32,129 nt of DNA. Source: Byssovorax sp. GTDB taxonomy: Bacteria > Myxococcota_A > Polyangia > Polyangiales > Polyangiaceae. This document shows positions 6,692-15,629 of the stretch, one piece after another. The DNA lies in contig JANYGI010000221.1 of the NCBI GenBank assembly GCA_025362495.1, positions 1-32,129 of the forward strand, read 5' to 3'. Position 1 is the stretch's first letter; the number at the start of each line of letters is the position of its first letter. The translations under genes were made by a program, and so were the position numbers. The notes under the pieces were generated by a model. It saw only the letters and a list, made by a program, of their open reading frames with translations, searched no databases and was not told where the DNA came from.

Positions 6692-6789
6692 AGCGGCGCG
6701 ATTTTCTCCCGGACAATCGAGGCCGCGCCGGCGGCACCGGCCGCTCCGCCGGGTTGACGGAGCACTCCAATCCATCCGAGGACATACCG

Positions 6790-7164
6790 ATGAAGATCGA
6801 CGACTTCGTGCGTGACTACTGGCTCAGCATCGACGCGCTCGACATGGGCCGATTCCTGAGCTTTTTCGCGCCGGACTGCACGATGGGCTTCGGGAGCTAT
6901 CCGCTCGTGCACGGGCTCGAGGGCGTGCGCGCAATGATCGCCCCGGTGTTCGCCGGCGTCGCCGGGATGCGCCACCAGCGCCTCGGGCTCTGGATCGACG
7001 ACGACGCCACCGTGGCGCGCGGCGAGGTGACGTACACGCGCCACGACCGGAGCACCGTGACCATCCCGTTCATGACCCACTTCGTGTTCGCGGAGGGGCG
7101 CATTCGCTCCACCCACGTTTACATCGACATCGCGCCCCTCTACGCGCAGAGCGCCGCGGCGTAG
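6790..7164 (+). CDS. NTF2-like / SnoaL-like domain protein
   Basis: 124 aa with the cone-shaped NTF2-like pattern: FVRDYWLSIDALDMGRFLSFF, then MGFGSYPLVHGLEGVRAMI, a beta region (RGEVTYTRHDRSTVTIPF) and a closing strand (GRIRSTHVYIDIAPLY). Members include ketosteroid-isomerase-like, SnoaL-like cyclase and ligand-binding proteins; the function here is unknown. The ATG at 6790 directly precedes the domain and has GAGGA about eight bases upstream. Another ATG at 6688 overlaps the serpin stop as ATGA and would add 34 low-complexity residues, matching the overlap seen at the other junctions. The stop is the same in both cases. Last gene of the operon. Confidence 0.8.
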   Translation: MKIDDFVRDYWLSIDALDMGRFLSFFAPDCTMGFGSYPLVHGLEGVRAMIAPVFAGVAGMRHQRLGLWIDDDATVARGEVTYTRHDRSTVTIPFMTHFVFAEGRIRSTHVYIDIAPLYAQSAAA

Positions 7165-7239
7165 CGCCGGCCTCGCCCGGTCCCCGACCGCGCGACGATT
7201 GCCTTCCGCGCCGCCGCGCGCCGCGTGTAAATAGCCCGC

Positions 7240-8355
7240 ATGGCAACCCTCGAGCTCGAGCTCCCCCGGCTGTGCGGTCAGCTCCTCGTCACCGGTTTTG
7301 AAGGCACCGAGCTCACGCCCACGTTCGAGAAGGCGCTGCGCGATGGCCTTCGGGGCGGGGCGATCCTCTTCCGCCGGAACCTCCCCGACATCGCCACCGC
7401 GTCGCGCCTGTGCGAGGCGATCCGCTCGGCTTCTCCCGCGGATCTGCCGCCCTTCATCGGCGTCGATCAGGAGGGCGGCCGCGTCACGCGCATGCCGGCG
7501 CCGTTCCTCACGCTGCCGCCGATGCGCGAGCTCGGACGGCTCAACGATCTCGACCTCGTCCGCCGCGCCGCGCGCGCGGTCGCCACCGAGCTCGCCGCCG
7601 TGGGCTTCAACCTCAACTTCGCGCCCGTGCTCGACGTCGACTCCAACCCGGCGAACCCGATCATCGGCGACCGATCTTTCGGCCGCGATCCGCGCACCGT
7701 GATGCGCAACGCCGTCGCGTTCCTCCAGGGATTGCAGGATAAAAACGTCCTCGCGTGCGGCAAGCACTTCCCGGGGCACGGCGACACCTCGGTCGACAGC
7801 CACTTCGATCTGCCGGTGATCCACCACGATCGCGCCCGGCTCGAGCAGATCGAGATCCCCCCGTTCCGCGCGGCGTCCGGCGCGGGGATCGCCTCGTTCA
7901 TGACGGCGCACGTCGTCTGCGAGGCGCTCGATCCCGGCGTCCCCGCCACGCTCTCGCGGGCCATCTGCGCGAGCCTCCTCCGCGCCGAGATCGGCTTCGA
8001 AGGCGTGCTCTTCTCCGACGATCTCGAGATGGCCGCCGTCGCCGCGCGCTACCCGATCGAAGAGTCAGCGGTCGAGGCGATCTGGGCCGGCTGCGACGCG
8101 CTCCTGGTCTGCAAGAGCGAGGAGCTCGCCTCGCGCGCGCACGCCGCGCTGGTCCAGAAAGCCGAGAAAGACAGCAAATTTCGCGATCGCTGCGTCGAGG
8201 CCGCGACCCGCTGCCTCAAGATCCGGAGGCTCTGCCCGCCGCGCCCGATCACCTCGCCCATCGCCCTCGGCGAGATCGTCGGCGGCGCCCCGGGCAAGGC
8301 GATCCTCGCCGAGATCACCGCCGCGATCGCCGCCCGCAAGCAGGCGATGAGCTGA
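7240..8355 (+). CDS. nagZ: Beta-N-acetylhexosaminidase, GH3 family (NagZ)
   Basis: 371 aa, close to the usual NagZ length. Family signatures are intact: GVDQEGGRVTR, the KHFPGHGDTSVDSH loop carrying the general acid/base His-Asp dyad, and FSDDLEM with the catalytic nucleophile Asp. NagZ removes GlcNAc from the anhydro-muropeptides of recycled peptidoglycan in the cytoplasm, and no signal peptide is seen here. TAAATA at 7228-7233, seven bases before the ATG, may be a -10 box with little or no leader. hutI starts 10 bases after the stop, so the two are probably co-transcribed although no metabolic link is known. About 75 bases without features separate it from the NTF2-like gene. Confidence 0.9.
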   Translation: MATLELELPRLCGQLLVTGFEGTELTPTFEKALRDGLRGGAILFRRNLPDIATASRLCEAIRSASPADLPPFIGVDQEGGRVTRMPAPFLTLPPMRELGRLNDLDLVRRAARAVATELAAVGFNLNFAPVLDVDSNPANPIIGDRSFGRDPRTVMRNAVAFLQGLQDKNVLACGKHFPGHGDTSVDSHFDLPVIHHDRARLEQIEIPPFRAASGAGIASFMTAHVVCEALDPGVPATLSRAICASLLRAEIGFEGVLFSDDLEMAAVAARYPIEESAVEAIWAGCDALLVCKSEELASRAHAALVQKAEKDSKFRDRCVEAATRCLKIRRLCPPRPITSPIALGEIVGGAPGKAILAEITAAIAARKQAMS

Positions 8356-8365
8356 AGGTCCGGCC

Positions 8366-9595
8366 ATGGCGCGCATCCTCACGACCCCCCGCCTCGTCAC
8401 GTGCGATCCGGCGCGCGCCACGCTCGCCGATCCGCTCGGCGTGATCGACGACGCGGCGATCGTGATCGCCGAAGGCCTCGTCCTCGCCGTCGGGACGCGC
8501 GCCGAGATCCTGGCCGGTTACGCCGATTTCCCTGTGGAACCAGCGGGAGGCGTGATCACGCCCGGCCTCGTCGACGCCCACACCCACGCTCCGTGGATGG
8601 GCTCGCGCGACGGCGAGTACGCGCTGCGCATGGCGGGCGCGGGCTACGAGGCGATCGCCGCGGCCGGCGGTGGGATCGTGGCGAGCATGCGGGCGGTGCG
8701 CGCGGCCAGCGTCGAGGCGATCGCGGCCGAGCTCGCGGCGCGCCTCGGCCGCATGGCGGCGCTCGGCGTCACCACGGTCGAGTGCAAGAGCGGCTACGGC
8801 CTCGACGAGGCCTCGGAGCGCAAGCAGCTCGAGGCCATCGCCGAGGCTTCAAATCGAGCCGATCTGCCGCGCGTCGTCCCCACGTACCTCGCCCTCCACG
8901 CGCTCCCGCCCGAGGCCGCGGGCGACCGCGACGCCTACGCCGCGACGGTCGCCGCGAAGTGGCTCCCGGCGATCGCCGCGGCGGGGCTCGCGCGCTTCGT
9001 CGACGCGTACGTCGATCGCGCGGCGTTCTCGGCCGATCAGGCGCGCCCCGTTCTGCTGCGGGCGCGCGATCTCGGCCTCGGCGTGCGCCTCCACGTCGGC
9101 CAGTTCGCCGATGTCGGCGGCGCCGAGCTGGCGTCCGCGCTCCACGCGAGCTCGGTGGATCATCTGGAAATCGTGGGACCGCAGGGCATCGCGGCGCTCG
9201 CGGCGGCGGGCGTCCGCGCCGTGCTCCTCCCCGTCGCGAGCTTCACGCTCCGCCAGGATCCGCCGCCGATCGCGGCCCTCCGCGCGGCCGGCGTGCGCCT
9301 CGTCGTCGGGAGCGACGCCAACCCGGGCACCGCGCCCACCGAGAGCCTGCCGCTCGCGCTGGCCCTCGCCGTGCGCTCCTACGGCCTCACGCCGGCCGAG
9401 GCGCTCCTCGGCGCCACGCGCGAGGCGGCCGCGTCGCTCGGCCTCGCCGACGTCACCGGGGCGCTCCGCCCGGGCCTCGCCGCCGATCTCGTGAGCTGGG
9501 ACTTCGCGCACGAGAACGCGATCGTGCAGCCCTGGGGCACGCGCCGGACGATTGCCGTCCTCCGCGGCGGGCGCCCTCTGCTGCCTGTTTTGTAA
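8366..9595 (+). CDS. hutI: Imidazolonepropionase (HutI)
   Basis: 409 aa, family length. HutI hydrolyses 4-imidazolone-5-propanoate to N-formimidoyl-L-glutamate, the third step of histidine breakdown. Seen: the metal site PGLVDAHTHAPWMGSRDGE with HxH, AAAGGGI, VTTVECKSGYGLD, the His of LALHALPPEAAGD, the third metal His in RLHVGQFADVGGAE, VDHLEIV, and the Asp of VVGSDANPGTAPTES. The amidohydrolase end (GLAADLVSWDFAHENAIV) is complete. No hutH, hutU, hutG or hutF is in the window, so the rest of the pathway must lie elsewhere. ATG at 8366 is ten bases after nagZ, with GAAGG upstream. Confidence 0.92.
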   Translation: MARILTTPRLVTCDPARATLADPLGVIDDAAIVIAEGLVLAVGTRAEILAGYADFPVEPAGGVITPGLVDAHTHAPWMGSRDGEYALRMAGAGYEAIAAAGGGIVASMRAVRAASVEAIAAELAARLGRMAALGVTTVECKSGYGLDEASERKQLEAIAEASNRADLPRVVPTYLALHALPPEAAGDRDAYAATVAAKWLPAIAAAGLARFVDAYVDRAAFSADQARPVLLRARDLGLGVRLHVGQFADVGGAELASALHASSVDHLEIVGPQGIAALAAAGVRAVLLPVASFTLRQDPPPIAALRAAGVRLVVGSDANPGTAPTESLPLALALAVRSYGLTPAEALLGATREAAASLGLADVTGALRPGLAADLVSWDFAHENAIVQPWGTRRTIAVLRGGRPLLPVL

Positions 9596-9624
9596 TTGTC
9601 CAGTGACACTGCGACCTGTATCGT
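9596..9624 (+). promoter_or_regulatory. Putative promoter of the lipoprotein gene at 9632
   Basis: TTGTCC (9596-9601), a 17-base spacer and TATCGT (9619-9624). The ATG at 9632 is seven bases past the -10 box, so transcription would start at or next to the start codon. Confidence 0.5.
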
Positions 9625-9631
9625 CGCCGAC

Positions 9632-10201
9632 ATGACGTCTCGTGTTCCGTTCTTCGCCGCCGCGCTCCCGGTCCTCCTGGGGTGCATGTCCGTACTCGGC
9701 TGCTCCTCGGGGGAAATCCCCCTGTCCACTCCCGTCGACGTGGCAGGCACGTGGACCGCGGACTTCCTCGTCAATACCAGCGACGCCACCACCGGCAAAG
9801 AGGTGAACCCCTTCGGCGAGATCACGCTGGCGGCGGGCACCCTCAAAACGTCTTCCAACGAGTACGTCGGCGACGCGACGCTGGTCTCCACGGTGTTTGC
9901 GCCCCAGGGCAGCGTCGACAATCCCAAGATGGATTCCCAGGGCACGCCGCTCGCGGAGAACGTGGGTGCCGCGACCTACGGTGGGACCTGGAGCTCGGCC
10001 GCGTACGAGGGCAACACGTCGTTCGATCTGTCGGTGAGCTGCGAGAAGATCATGCTCACGGCGCAGCGCCCGGATCTGATGGCCGTGTGCGGCGGGGATG
10101 GATTCGACGCGTCGGTCGGCGCGACGTGCCAGCGGCCCGACGGCGCGACCACCTTCTCGTGCCACTTCGGCGCCGGCGATATCGTGTTTCATCGCAAGTG
10201 A
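9632..10201 (+). CDS. Putative lipoprotein, unknown function
   Basis: 189 aa. The N-terminus MTSRVPFFAAALPVLLGC followed by MSVLGCSSG is a lipoprotein signal peptide with two possible lipid cysteines (LLGC and VLGC), so the protein should be anchored at an outer or inner membrane. The mature part is mainly beta by appearance, begins DVAGTWTADFLVNTSDA and contains four or more further cysteines near its end (SCEK, VCGG, TCQR, SCHF), which could form disulfides. I recognise no domain. The ATG at 9632 was chosen because it starts the signal peptide and sits next to a promoter-like pair; the frame is open back to 9596. A strong hairpin at 10300-10330 lies downstream. Confidence 0.75.
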   Translation: MTSRVPFFAAALPVLLGCMSVLGCSSGEIPLSTPVDVAGTWTADFLVNTSDATTGKEVNPFGEITLAAGTLKTSSNEYVGDATLVSTVFAPQGSVDNPKMDSQGTPLAENVGAATYGGTWSSAAYEGNTSFDLSVSCEKIMLTAQRPDLMAVCGGDGFDASVGATCQRPDGATTFSCHFGAGDIVFHRK

Positions 10202-10299
10202 CGGCGCGCCGCCCGGCGCACACCGCTCCTCGGGGGCCGCGCGCTCGCGCCCGGTCCGCGCCTCGCGACAGGCCATCTCCGAGCGGATGACCGAGCACG

Positions 10300-10330
10300 C
10301 GTTCGACCTGGCCCGCGACCAGGTCGAACG
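10300..10330. terminator. Bidirectional hairpin terminator between convergent genes
   Basis: CGTTCGACCTGG (10300-10311) is perfectly complementary to CCAGGTCGAACG (10319-10330) with a 7-base loop. It sits between a plus-strand gene ending at 10201 and a minus-strand gene ending at 10348. No T-tract follows on either strand. Confidence 0.65.
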
Positions 10331-10347
10331 TCACGCGGCCCCGATCG

Positions 10348-11271
10348 CTAGTTGCAGCAGTACGCTTTGGCCGCGTAATCCGTCGTCGGGCCGCCGAGGA
10401 TCCGCGTCAGGCTGCACGACCAGGTCTGCATCTGCGTGCTAGGCGTGCTCCGCCCGATGGCGATGCTCGTCGCCCCGTCGCACGCGCCGGAGACGATCTG
10501 CGTCCCGCTCGGGCAATACGCGGCCATCGACACCGTGTCACCGACGTTCCCGCCGAGCGTCTTCGGCGTCCCGGTGATCCACTGACAGTGGTTGATCCCC
10601 GAAGGGCCCATGGGCCCCGCAGGCCCCATGGCGCCGGCCGGCCCGACAGCGCCAGTCGGACCCTGTGGCCCGGCCACGCCCGTCTCGCCGATCGGCCCCT
10701 GCGGGCCTTGAGGCCCCATCGGTCCTTGCGGTCCGGCGGGCCCCTGCGGCCCTTGCGCCCCCGCCGGCCCGACGAGCTCCATCTGCGCGCCCACCCAGGC
10801 ACCCTCCGCGTCGATCACCTGCTTGCCGCCGATCGTCAGGGACTTGGCGTGGAGGTCCCCCGTCGCGTCCCGGGCCACGAGCGCGAATGGCACGCTCCCC
10901 AGCGCGGCGCGCGGGCTCATCTCGTCGTCGTCCCCGACGGTGATCCCGAGATACCGCGGCTCGGCGCCGTCGATCGCCCCGTCGATCGGGGTCGTATCGC
11001 CGAGGTTGACGGCGTAATAGCCATCATCGAAGGCCACCTCGTGGGCCTCCATCCACACCGGATCTCCTCCTTTGGGCTGCGCGTAGAGGCGGAACGTCAC
11101 GTTCAGCGATCCGACGACAGGCTTGTTCATCCTCCCGCTGGCGGCCTGGAACAGGCGGCCCTGGTGGGTGAGAGTGCCTGGCACCGACGCCGTCGAGGCC
11201 GCGGCGAGGGCGACGCCCGAGACGACCGTGAGCGATGCCAGGAGCGTGCGAAAAATAGTTCGAGTCTTCAT
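10348..11271 (-). CDS. Secreted collagen-like (Gly-X-Y) repeat protein
   Basis: 307 aa. A signal peptide ([20 protein letters not shown], cut near ALAAAS) is followed by a domain common in bacterial surface and tail-fibre-like proteins: THQGRLF, a central [29 protein letters not shown], then [18 protein letters not shown] and SVPFALVA. Residues 168-227 are 20 unbroken Gly-X-Y triplets, mostly GPQ, GPA and GPM, expected to form a collagen-like triple helix. The C-terminal 80 residues hold six cysteines, ending YCCN. Collagen-like bacterial proteins are usually trimeric surface or spore adhesins. The ATG at 11271 overlaps the stop of the preceding small lipoprotein gene (ATGA), so the two are probably co-translated. 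Confidence 0.88.
   Translation of the reverse strand: MKTRTIFRTLLASLTVVSGVALAAASTASVPGTLTHQGRLFQAASGRMNKPVVGSLNVTFRLYAQPKGGDPVWMEAHEVAFDDGYYAVNLGDTTPIDGAIDGAEPRYLGITVGDDDEMSPRAALGSVPFALVARDATGDLHAKSLTIGGKQVIDAEGAWVGAQMELVGPAGAQGPQGPAGPQGPMGPQGPQGPIGETGVAGPQGPTGAVGPAGAMGPAGPMGPSGINHCQWITGTPKTLGGNVGDTVSMAAYCPSGTQIVSGACDGATSIAIGRSTPSTQMQTWSCSLTRILGGPTTDYAAKAYCCN
10591..10770 (-). repeat. Collagen-like coding repeat, 20 Gly-X-Y triplets
   Basis: Nine-base-phased GGCCCx-rich repeat coding for residues 168-227 of the collagen-like protein. The unit is imperfect, so the codons vary while Gly at every third position is kept. Confidence 0.9.
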
Positions 11272-11603
11272 CGTGCTCTCCCATTTCCTCCGATGAGCCC
11301 ACCTCTCGCCAGGTAGCTCGCAGAGGTCGATTCATCCTGATTTTGCGTGGATTGCCCGAGGACGAAGTCCATGACGTACCTCGCGCTCTTCACCCTTCCA
11401 CTCGCACCCACGAACGCGCCCCGACTGGCACGTGGTCTCTGCCCGAGTGACTTGCTGCTAGGCCCGCTGGAGGACGAGGGCGGCGGGCCTCCGTCCCCCG
11501 TACCGCACCCCGATACCAGCGCTGCAAACGCGCTGACGAGGAGCCAGCGAAAGCGAACACGGCCCCTCCCGGCAGCGCCGGGAGCCATCGATTCATCTCG
11601 CAT
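11268..11603 (-). CDS. Small lipoprotein coupled to the collagen-like gene
   Basis: 111 aa. A basic start (VRFRW) and hydrophobic core lead to a lipobox, ALVSGC, with lipid Cys33; a Ser/Pro-rich spacer follows. The end contains [20 protein letters not shown], then [15 protein letters not shown]. This resembles a short motif I know from surface proteins of many bacteria (ss.yrl.f..GQ......S.sY.l.gG), here reduced to one copy. Function unknown. Met6 (11588) could also start the protein. Its TGA overlaps the ATG of the collagen-like gene, indicating an operon. The 195 bases up to tex, transcribed divergently, show nothing I can name. Confidence 0.72.
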   Translation of the reverse strand: MRDESMAPGAAGRGRVRFRWLLVSAFAALVSGCGTGDGGPPPSSSSGPSSKSLGQRPRASRGAFVGASGRVKSARYVMDFVLGQSTQNQDESTSASYLARGGLIGGNGRAR

Positions 11604-11798
11604 GCTCGCTTACCTACCTCGCGAATCGCATGGCGAGCAGCCGGGATGTTTACTTCCTCACATTCCGGGGAACGTGTACGCGCCTGGTCGTGACTGGCCT
11701 TGATCGAGGGGTCGGAAAGTGCATTGGCGCCCGAAGCCGGGGGCTTTTCTGCATGTTCAAGCCTGGACGCGCGTGCACCCGCCGCGTAAGCACCGCGG

Positions 11799-14213
11799 AT
11801 GTCGTCCGATCCGGTCCACGATTCGCCGTCCGATCTCTCCTCTTCGCAGCCGTCCGCGACGCGCGTGGCCTCCACGTACGATCCGGTCCCGCTCCTCGCG
11901 GCCGAGCTCACGCTCCCGCGGTCGGGGGTGAGCGCCGTCGTCGCGCTCCTGGCCGAGGGCGCGACGGTGCCGTTCATCGCCCGGTACCGCAAGGAGGCGA
12001 CCGGCGGCTTCGACGAGGTGCAGATCCGCGCGATCGAGGAGCGCCGCCTCTACCTGCTCGAGCTGGAAGAGCGCCGCGCCGTGGTGCTCGCCGAGATCGG
12101 CAAGCAGGGCAAGCTGACGGACGCGCTCCAGAAGAAGATCCTCGGCTGCACGACCAAGGCCGACCTCGAGGATCTCTACCTGCCGTTCAAGCCCAAGCGG
12201 CGCACCCGCGCCATCATCGCCCGCGAGCGCGGCCTCGAGCCGCTCGCCGATCGGATGTGGGCCCAGCCGCTCGACGGCAGCCCCAGCGCCGAGGCCGAGG
12301 CCTTCGTCGACGCCGCGAAGGAGGTGCCCGACGTGATCGGCGCGCTGGCCGGCGCGCGCGACATCTGCGCCGAGCGCATCGCCGAGGACGCCGACGTCCG
12401 CAAGCACGTGCGCGGCGCCTACATGAAAGAGGGCGTGATCAAGGTCACGAAGAACGAGGAGCTCGCGCAGAAGGCCACCAAGTTCGACATGTACGCGAGC
12501 TACGAGGAGCCGGTCGCCAACATCCCCTCGCACCGCTACCTCGCCATCCGCCGCGGCGAGACCGAGGGCGTGCTCCGCGCCGCGATCGATCTCGACGCCG
12601 AGGGCCTGATGCCCTCGATCCAGGCCGCCGCGAAGGTCAACCCGAAGTCGCCGTGGGCGCCGGATCTGATCAAGGCAGCGCAGGATGCCACCAAACGGTT
12701 GCTGCTCCCGACGGTGCAGAGCGACGTGCGCGTCGATCTGAAAATGGCGGCCGACCGAGCCGCGGTCGAGGTCTTCGCCCAGAACCTGCGCGAGCTGCTC
12801 CTCGCGGCGCCGTTCGGCACCAAGACGGTGCTCGGCATCGATCCCGGGCAGCGTACCGGCTGCAAGTGCGCCGTCTCCGACGACACCGGCAAGCTCCTCC
12901 ACCACGAGACGATCTACCTGGTGCAGGGCGGCGACGCGACCGAGCGCGCGCGCATGGCCCTCCGCTCGATCTGCCAGAAATTCAAGCCCGCGGCGGTCGC
13001 CGTCGGCAACGGCACCCACGGCCGCGAGACCGAGGATTTCGTGCGCGAGGTCCTCACGGCCGAGGGGCTGAAAGAAGTCCTCTGCGTGCCGGTGAGCGAG
13101 GCGGGCGCGAGCATTTACTCGGCGAGCGACATCGCCCGCGAAGAGTTCCCCGATCTCGATCTCACCGTGCGCGGCGCGATCAGCATCGCGCGTCGCCTGC
13201 AAGATCCGCTGGCCGAGCTGGTGAAGGTCGATCCCAAGAGCATCGGCGTCGGGCAGTACCAGCACGACGTGTATCAGGGGCTGCTCGCCAAGAAGCTCGA
13301 CGAGGTCGTCGAGAGCTGCGTCAACCTGGTCGGCGTCGAGCTCAACACGGCGAGCGCGCCGCTCCTCGCGCGCGTGGCCGGCATCGGCGCGGGCCTCGCG
13401 AAGCGCATCGTCCAGCACCGCGATCAGCACGGCGCCTTCAAGACGAGGAAGGCGCTCCTCGACGTGACCGGCGTCGGGCCGCGCACCTTCGAGCAGGCCG
13501 CGGGCTTCCTGCGAATTCGTGGCAGCGAGCACCCGCTCGATTCGAGCGCCGTGCACCCCGAGCGCTACCCGCTCGTGGAGAAGATCGCGACCGACCTCGG
13601 CGTCCCGGTCAAATCGCTGATCGGCGACGCGCGCCTCGTCGACAAGATCGATCCCTCTCGCTACGTCGCCGGCGACGTCGGCACGTTCACCCTCAACGAC
13701 ATCATGGGCGAGCTGAAGAAGCCCGGCCGCGATCCGCGCGCCACGTTCGAGCCGCCGAAGTTCCGCGACGACGTGCGGACGATGCAGGATCTCAAGCCCG
13801 GGATGGAGCTCGAGGGCGTCGTCACCAACGTCACCGCCTTCGGCGCGTTCGTCGACATCGGCGTCCACCAGGACGGCCTCGTCCACGTCTCGCAGCTCTC
13901 GGATCGCTTCATCAAGGATCCCTCCGAGGCCGTGAAGGTCGGCGAGAAGATCCACGTGCGCGTCCTCGAGATCGACCTCGATCGCAAGCGGATCTCGCTC
14001 ACCGCGAAGAAGGGCGGCGCGCCTGCGGGCTCGACGCAGGGCGCGTTCACGAAGCCCCAGCCCGGGCAGCAGCAGCAGAGCCGCGGCGGTGGCGGCGGTG
14101 GGCGTCCCGGCGGTGGTGGTGGCAATCGCCCCGGTCAGCAGCCGCAGGGCAAGCCGGCGCAGCAGGGGCCCGGCTTCAAGAACAACCCCTTCGCGGATCA
14201 CTTCCGCAAGTAG
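11799..14213 (+). CDS. tex: Tex family RNA-binding transcriptional accessory protein
   Basis: 804 aa, slightly longer than typical Tex because of both tails. The order is classical: N-terminal Tex helical region (AEGATVPFIARYRKEATGG, LTDALQKKI, LEDLYLPFKPKRRTRA), a YqgF/RNase H-like domain from about residue 341 (TVLGIDPGQRTGCKCAV), helix-hairpin-helix motifs about 520-575 (VAGIGAGLAKRIV, VTGVGPRTFEQAAGFLRI), and an S1 domain about 665-738 (GVVTNVTAFGAFVDIGVHQD). The last 60 residues are Gln/Gly/Pro-rich and end NNPFADHFRK. Tex binds RNA and works with the transcription machinery; it is broadly conserved and often essential or stress-related. ATG at 11799 gives a Ser-rich N-terminus; no clear Shine-Dalgarno is seen, and TAAGCA lies just upstream. 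Confidence 0.95.
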   Translation: MSSDPVHDSPSDLSSSQPSATRVASTYDPVPLLAAELTLPRSGVSAVVALLAEGATVPFIARYRKEATGGFDEVQIRAIEERRLYLLELEERRAVVLAEIGKQGKLTDALQKKILGCTTKADLEDLYLPFKPKRRTRAIIARERGLEPLADRMWAQPLDGSPSAEAEAFVDAAKEVPDVIGALAGARDICAERIAEDADVRKHVRGAYMKEGVIKVTKNEELAQKATKFDMYASYEEPVANIPSHRYLAIRRGETEGVLRAAIDLDAEGLMPSIQAAAKVNPKSPWAPDLIKAAQDATKRLLLPTVQSDVRVDLKMAADRAAVEVFAQNLRELLLAAPFGTKTVLGIDPGQRTGCKCAVSDDTGKLLHHETIYLVQGGDATERARMALRSICQKFKPAAVAVGNGTHGRETEDFVREVLTAEGLKEVLCVPVSEAGASIYSASDIAREEFPDLDLTVRGAISIARRLQDPLAELVKVDPKSIGVGQYQHDVYQGLLAKKLDEVVESCVNLVGVELNTASAPLLARVAGIGAGLAKRIVQHRDQHGAFKTRKALLDVTGVGPRTFEQAAGFLRIRGSEHPLDSSAVHPERYPLVEKIATDLGVPVKSLIGDARLVDKIDPSRYVAGDVGTFTLNDIMGELKKPGRDPRATFEPPKFRDDVRTMQDLKPGMELEGVVTNVTAFGAFVDIGVHQDGLVHVSQLSDRFIKDPSEAVKVGEKIHVRVLEIDLDRKRISLTAKKGGAPAGSTQGAFTKPQPGQQQQSRGGGGGGRPGGGGGNRPGQQPQGKPAQQGPGFKNNPFADHFRK

Positions 14214-14228
14214 GGCGCGGCCTGGTCG

Positions 14229-14948
14229 TCACTCCGTGAGCGTCGCGTCGGCGCGGTCCGAGTCGACGCCGCCGAGATCGAGCGCGATGAAGCGGCGATC
14301 GATGGCCTCGATCAGCGCGCGGCCTCGATCAGCGTCGCTCTTTCCCGTGTTGAGATCGCGCGCGCTCACTCCGAGCACGCGCGCGGACGTGGCTTGCGCG
14401 GCGGCGAAATCGTCGGCGCTCGCGATCTCCACGATGGGCGTGAGCCCACGGCGCTGCGCCTCGCCGACGAGCGTGAGCAGCGCCTCGGGCGCGAGGATGC
14501 GCGCGATCAAGAGCACGGCGTCGGCGCCGGCGTCGACCGCGCGGTCGAGCTGGATCGCGTGGAGCACGAAGTCCATCGCCACGAGCGCGGGGCGCGCCGC
14601 GCCGAACATGTCGCCCAGCGCGGCGCGGATCGCCGCGAGCTCGGCGAACGTGCCGCCGAGGAACGGCGTGTCGGTGGCGACGAGGATCCCCCGCGCCCCG
14701 CGCCGCGCGTGATCGATCGCCAGCGCCGTGGGATCCGCGGCGGGCGGGGGAGGGGGCGACTCGGCGTCGACGATGGGCAAAGGCCCGCGGATCACCGCGG
14801 CGATCCTTCGCGGCGGATCGCCATAGCGACGCTCGATCAGGCGCTCGAGCCCGATCGGGTGCGCGGGCCACGCGCGCGGCGGGATCGCCGGCCCCGCGAG
14901 CATCCGCGCGATCTGGGCGCGCTTGGGGATGAGGACGCGATCGATCAT
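14229..14948 (-). CDS. TrpC-like (indole-3-glycerol-phosphate synthase fold) protein with lost catalytic residues
   Basis: 239 aa. The fold is recognisable from ATDTPFLGGTFAEL, ALVAMDFVLHAIQLDRAVDA, GADAVLLIARIL, LTPIVEI and LGVSARDLNT, matching TrpC strands beta-3 to beta-6. By eye alignment with E. coli and Sulfolobus TrpC, the ExKxxSPS segment has become AVIRGPLP, the KDF lysine is Met125, the NNRDL asparagine is Ser195, and the ESGI phosphate site is LGGV near the end. Only the Glu equivalent to Glu159 (Glu174) remains. The C-terminal beta-7/beta-8 part is missing, and the stop lies 15 bases from tex. Downstream partner of trpG (29-base gap). Probably a pseudoenzyme or a decaying trpC. 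ATG at 14948 has no obvious Shine-Dalgarno. Confidence 0.75.
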   Translation of the reverse strand: MIDRVLIPKRAQIARMLAGPAIPPRAWPAHPIGLERLIERRYGDPPRRIAAVIRGPLPIVDAESPPPPPAADPTALAIDHARRGARGILVATDTPFLGGTFAELAAIRAALGDMFGAARPALVAMDFVLHAIQLDRAVDAGADAVLLIARILAPEALLTLVGEAQRRGLTPIVEIASADDFAAAQATSARVLGVSARDLNTGKSDADRGRALIEAIDRRFIALDLGGVDSDRADATLTE

Positions 14949-14977
14949 CCCGCGCCGACGGTGACGGAAGCCGATCC

Positions 14978-15562
<585 letters not shown>

Positions 15563-15592
15563 GACGCGACTCTACCAGACGGGACGCATCGT

Positions 15593-15622
15593 TTGGCCCA
15601 CGCCCGCGCCGCGGCCTACCGT
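15593..15622 (+). promoter_or_regulatory. Putative promoter of the PilZ gene
   Basis: TTGGCC (15593-15598), an 18-base spacer and TACCGT (15617-15622), seven bases before the ATG at 15630. A leaderless or near-leaderless transcript is implied. Confidence 0.5.
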
Positions 15623-15629
15623 CGACGCC

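Noticed and set aside
11757-14201. Long minus-strand open frame (814 codons) opposite tex
   Set aside because: Composition rich in Arg, Ala and His with no motif; tex on the plus strand is unmistakable. High GC3 keeps the opposite frame open.
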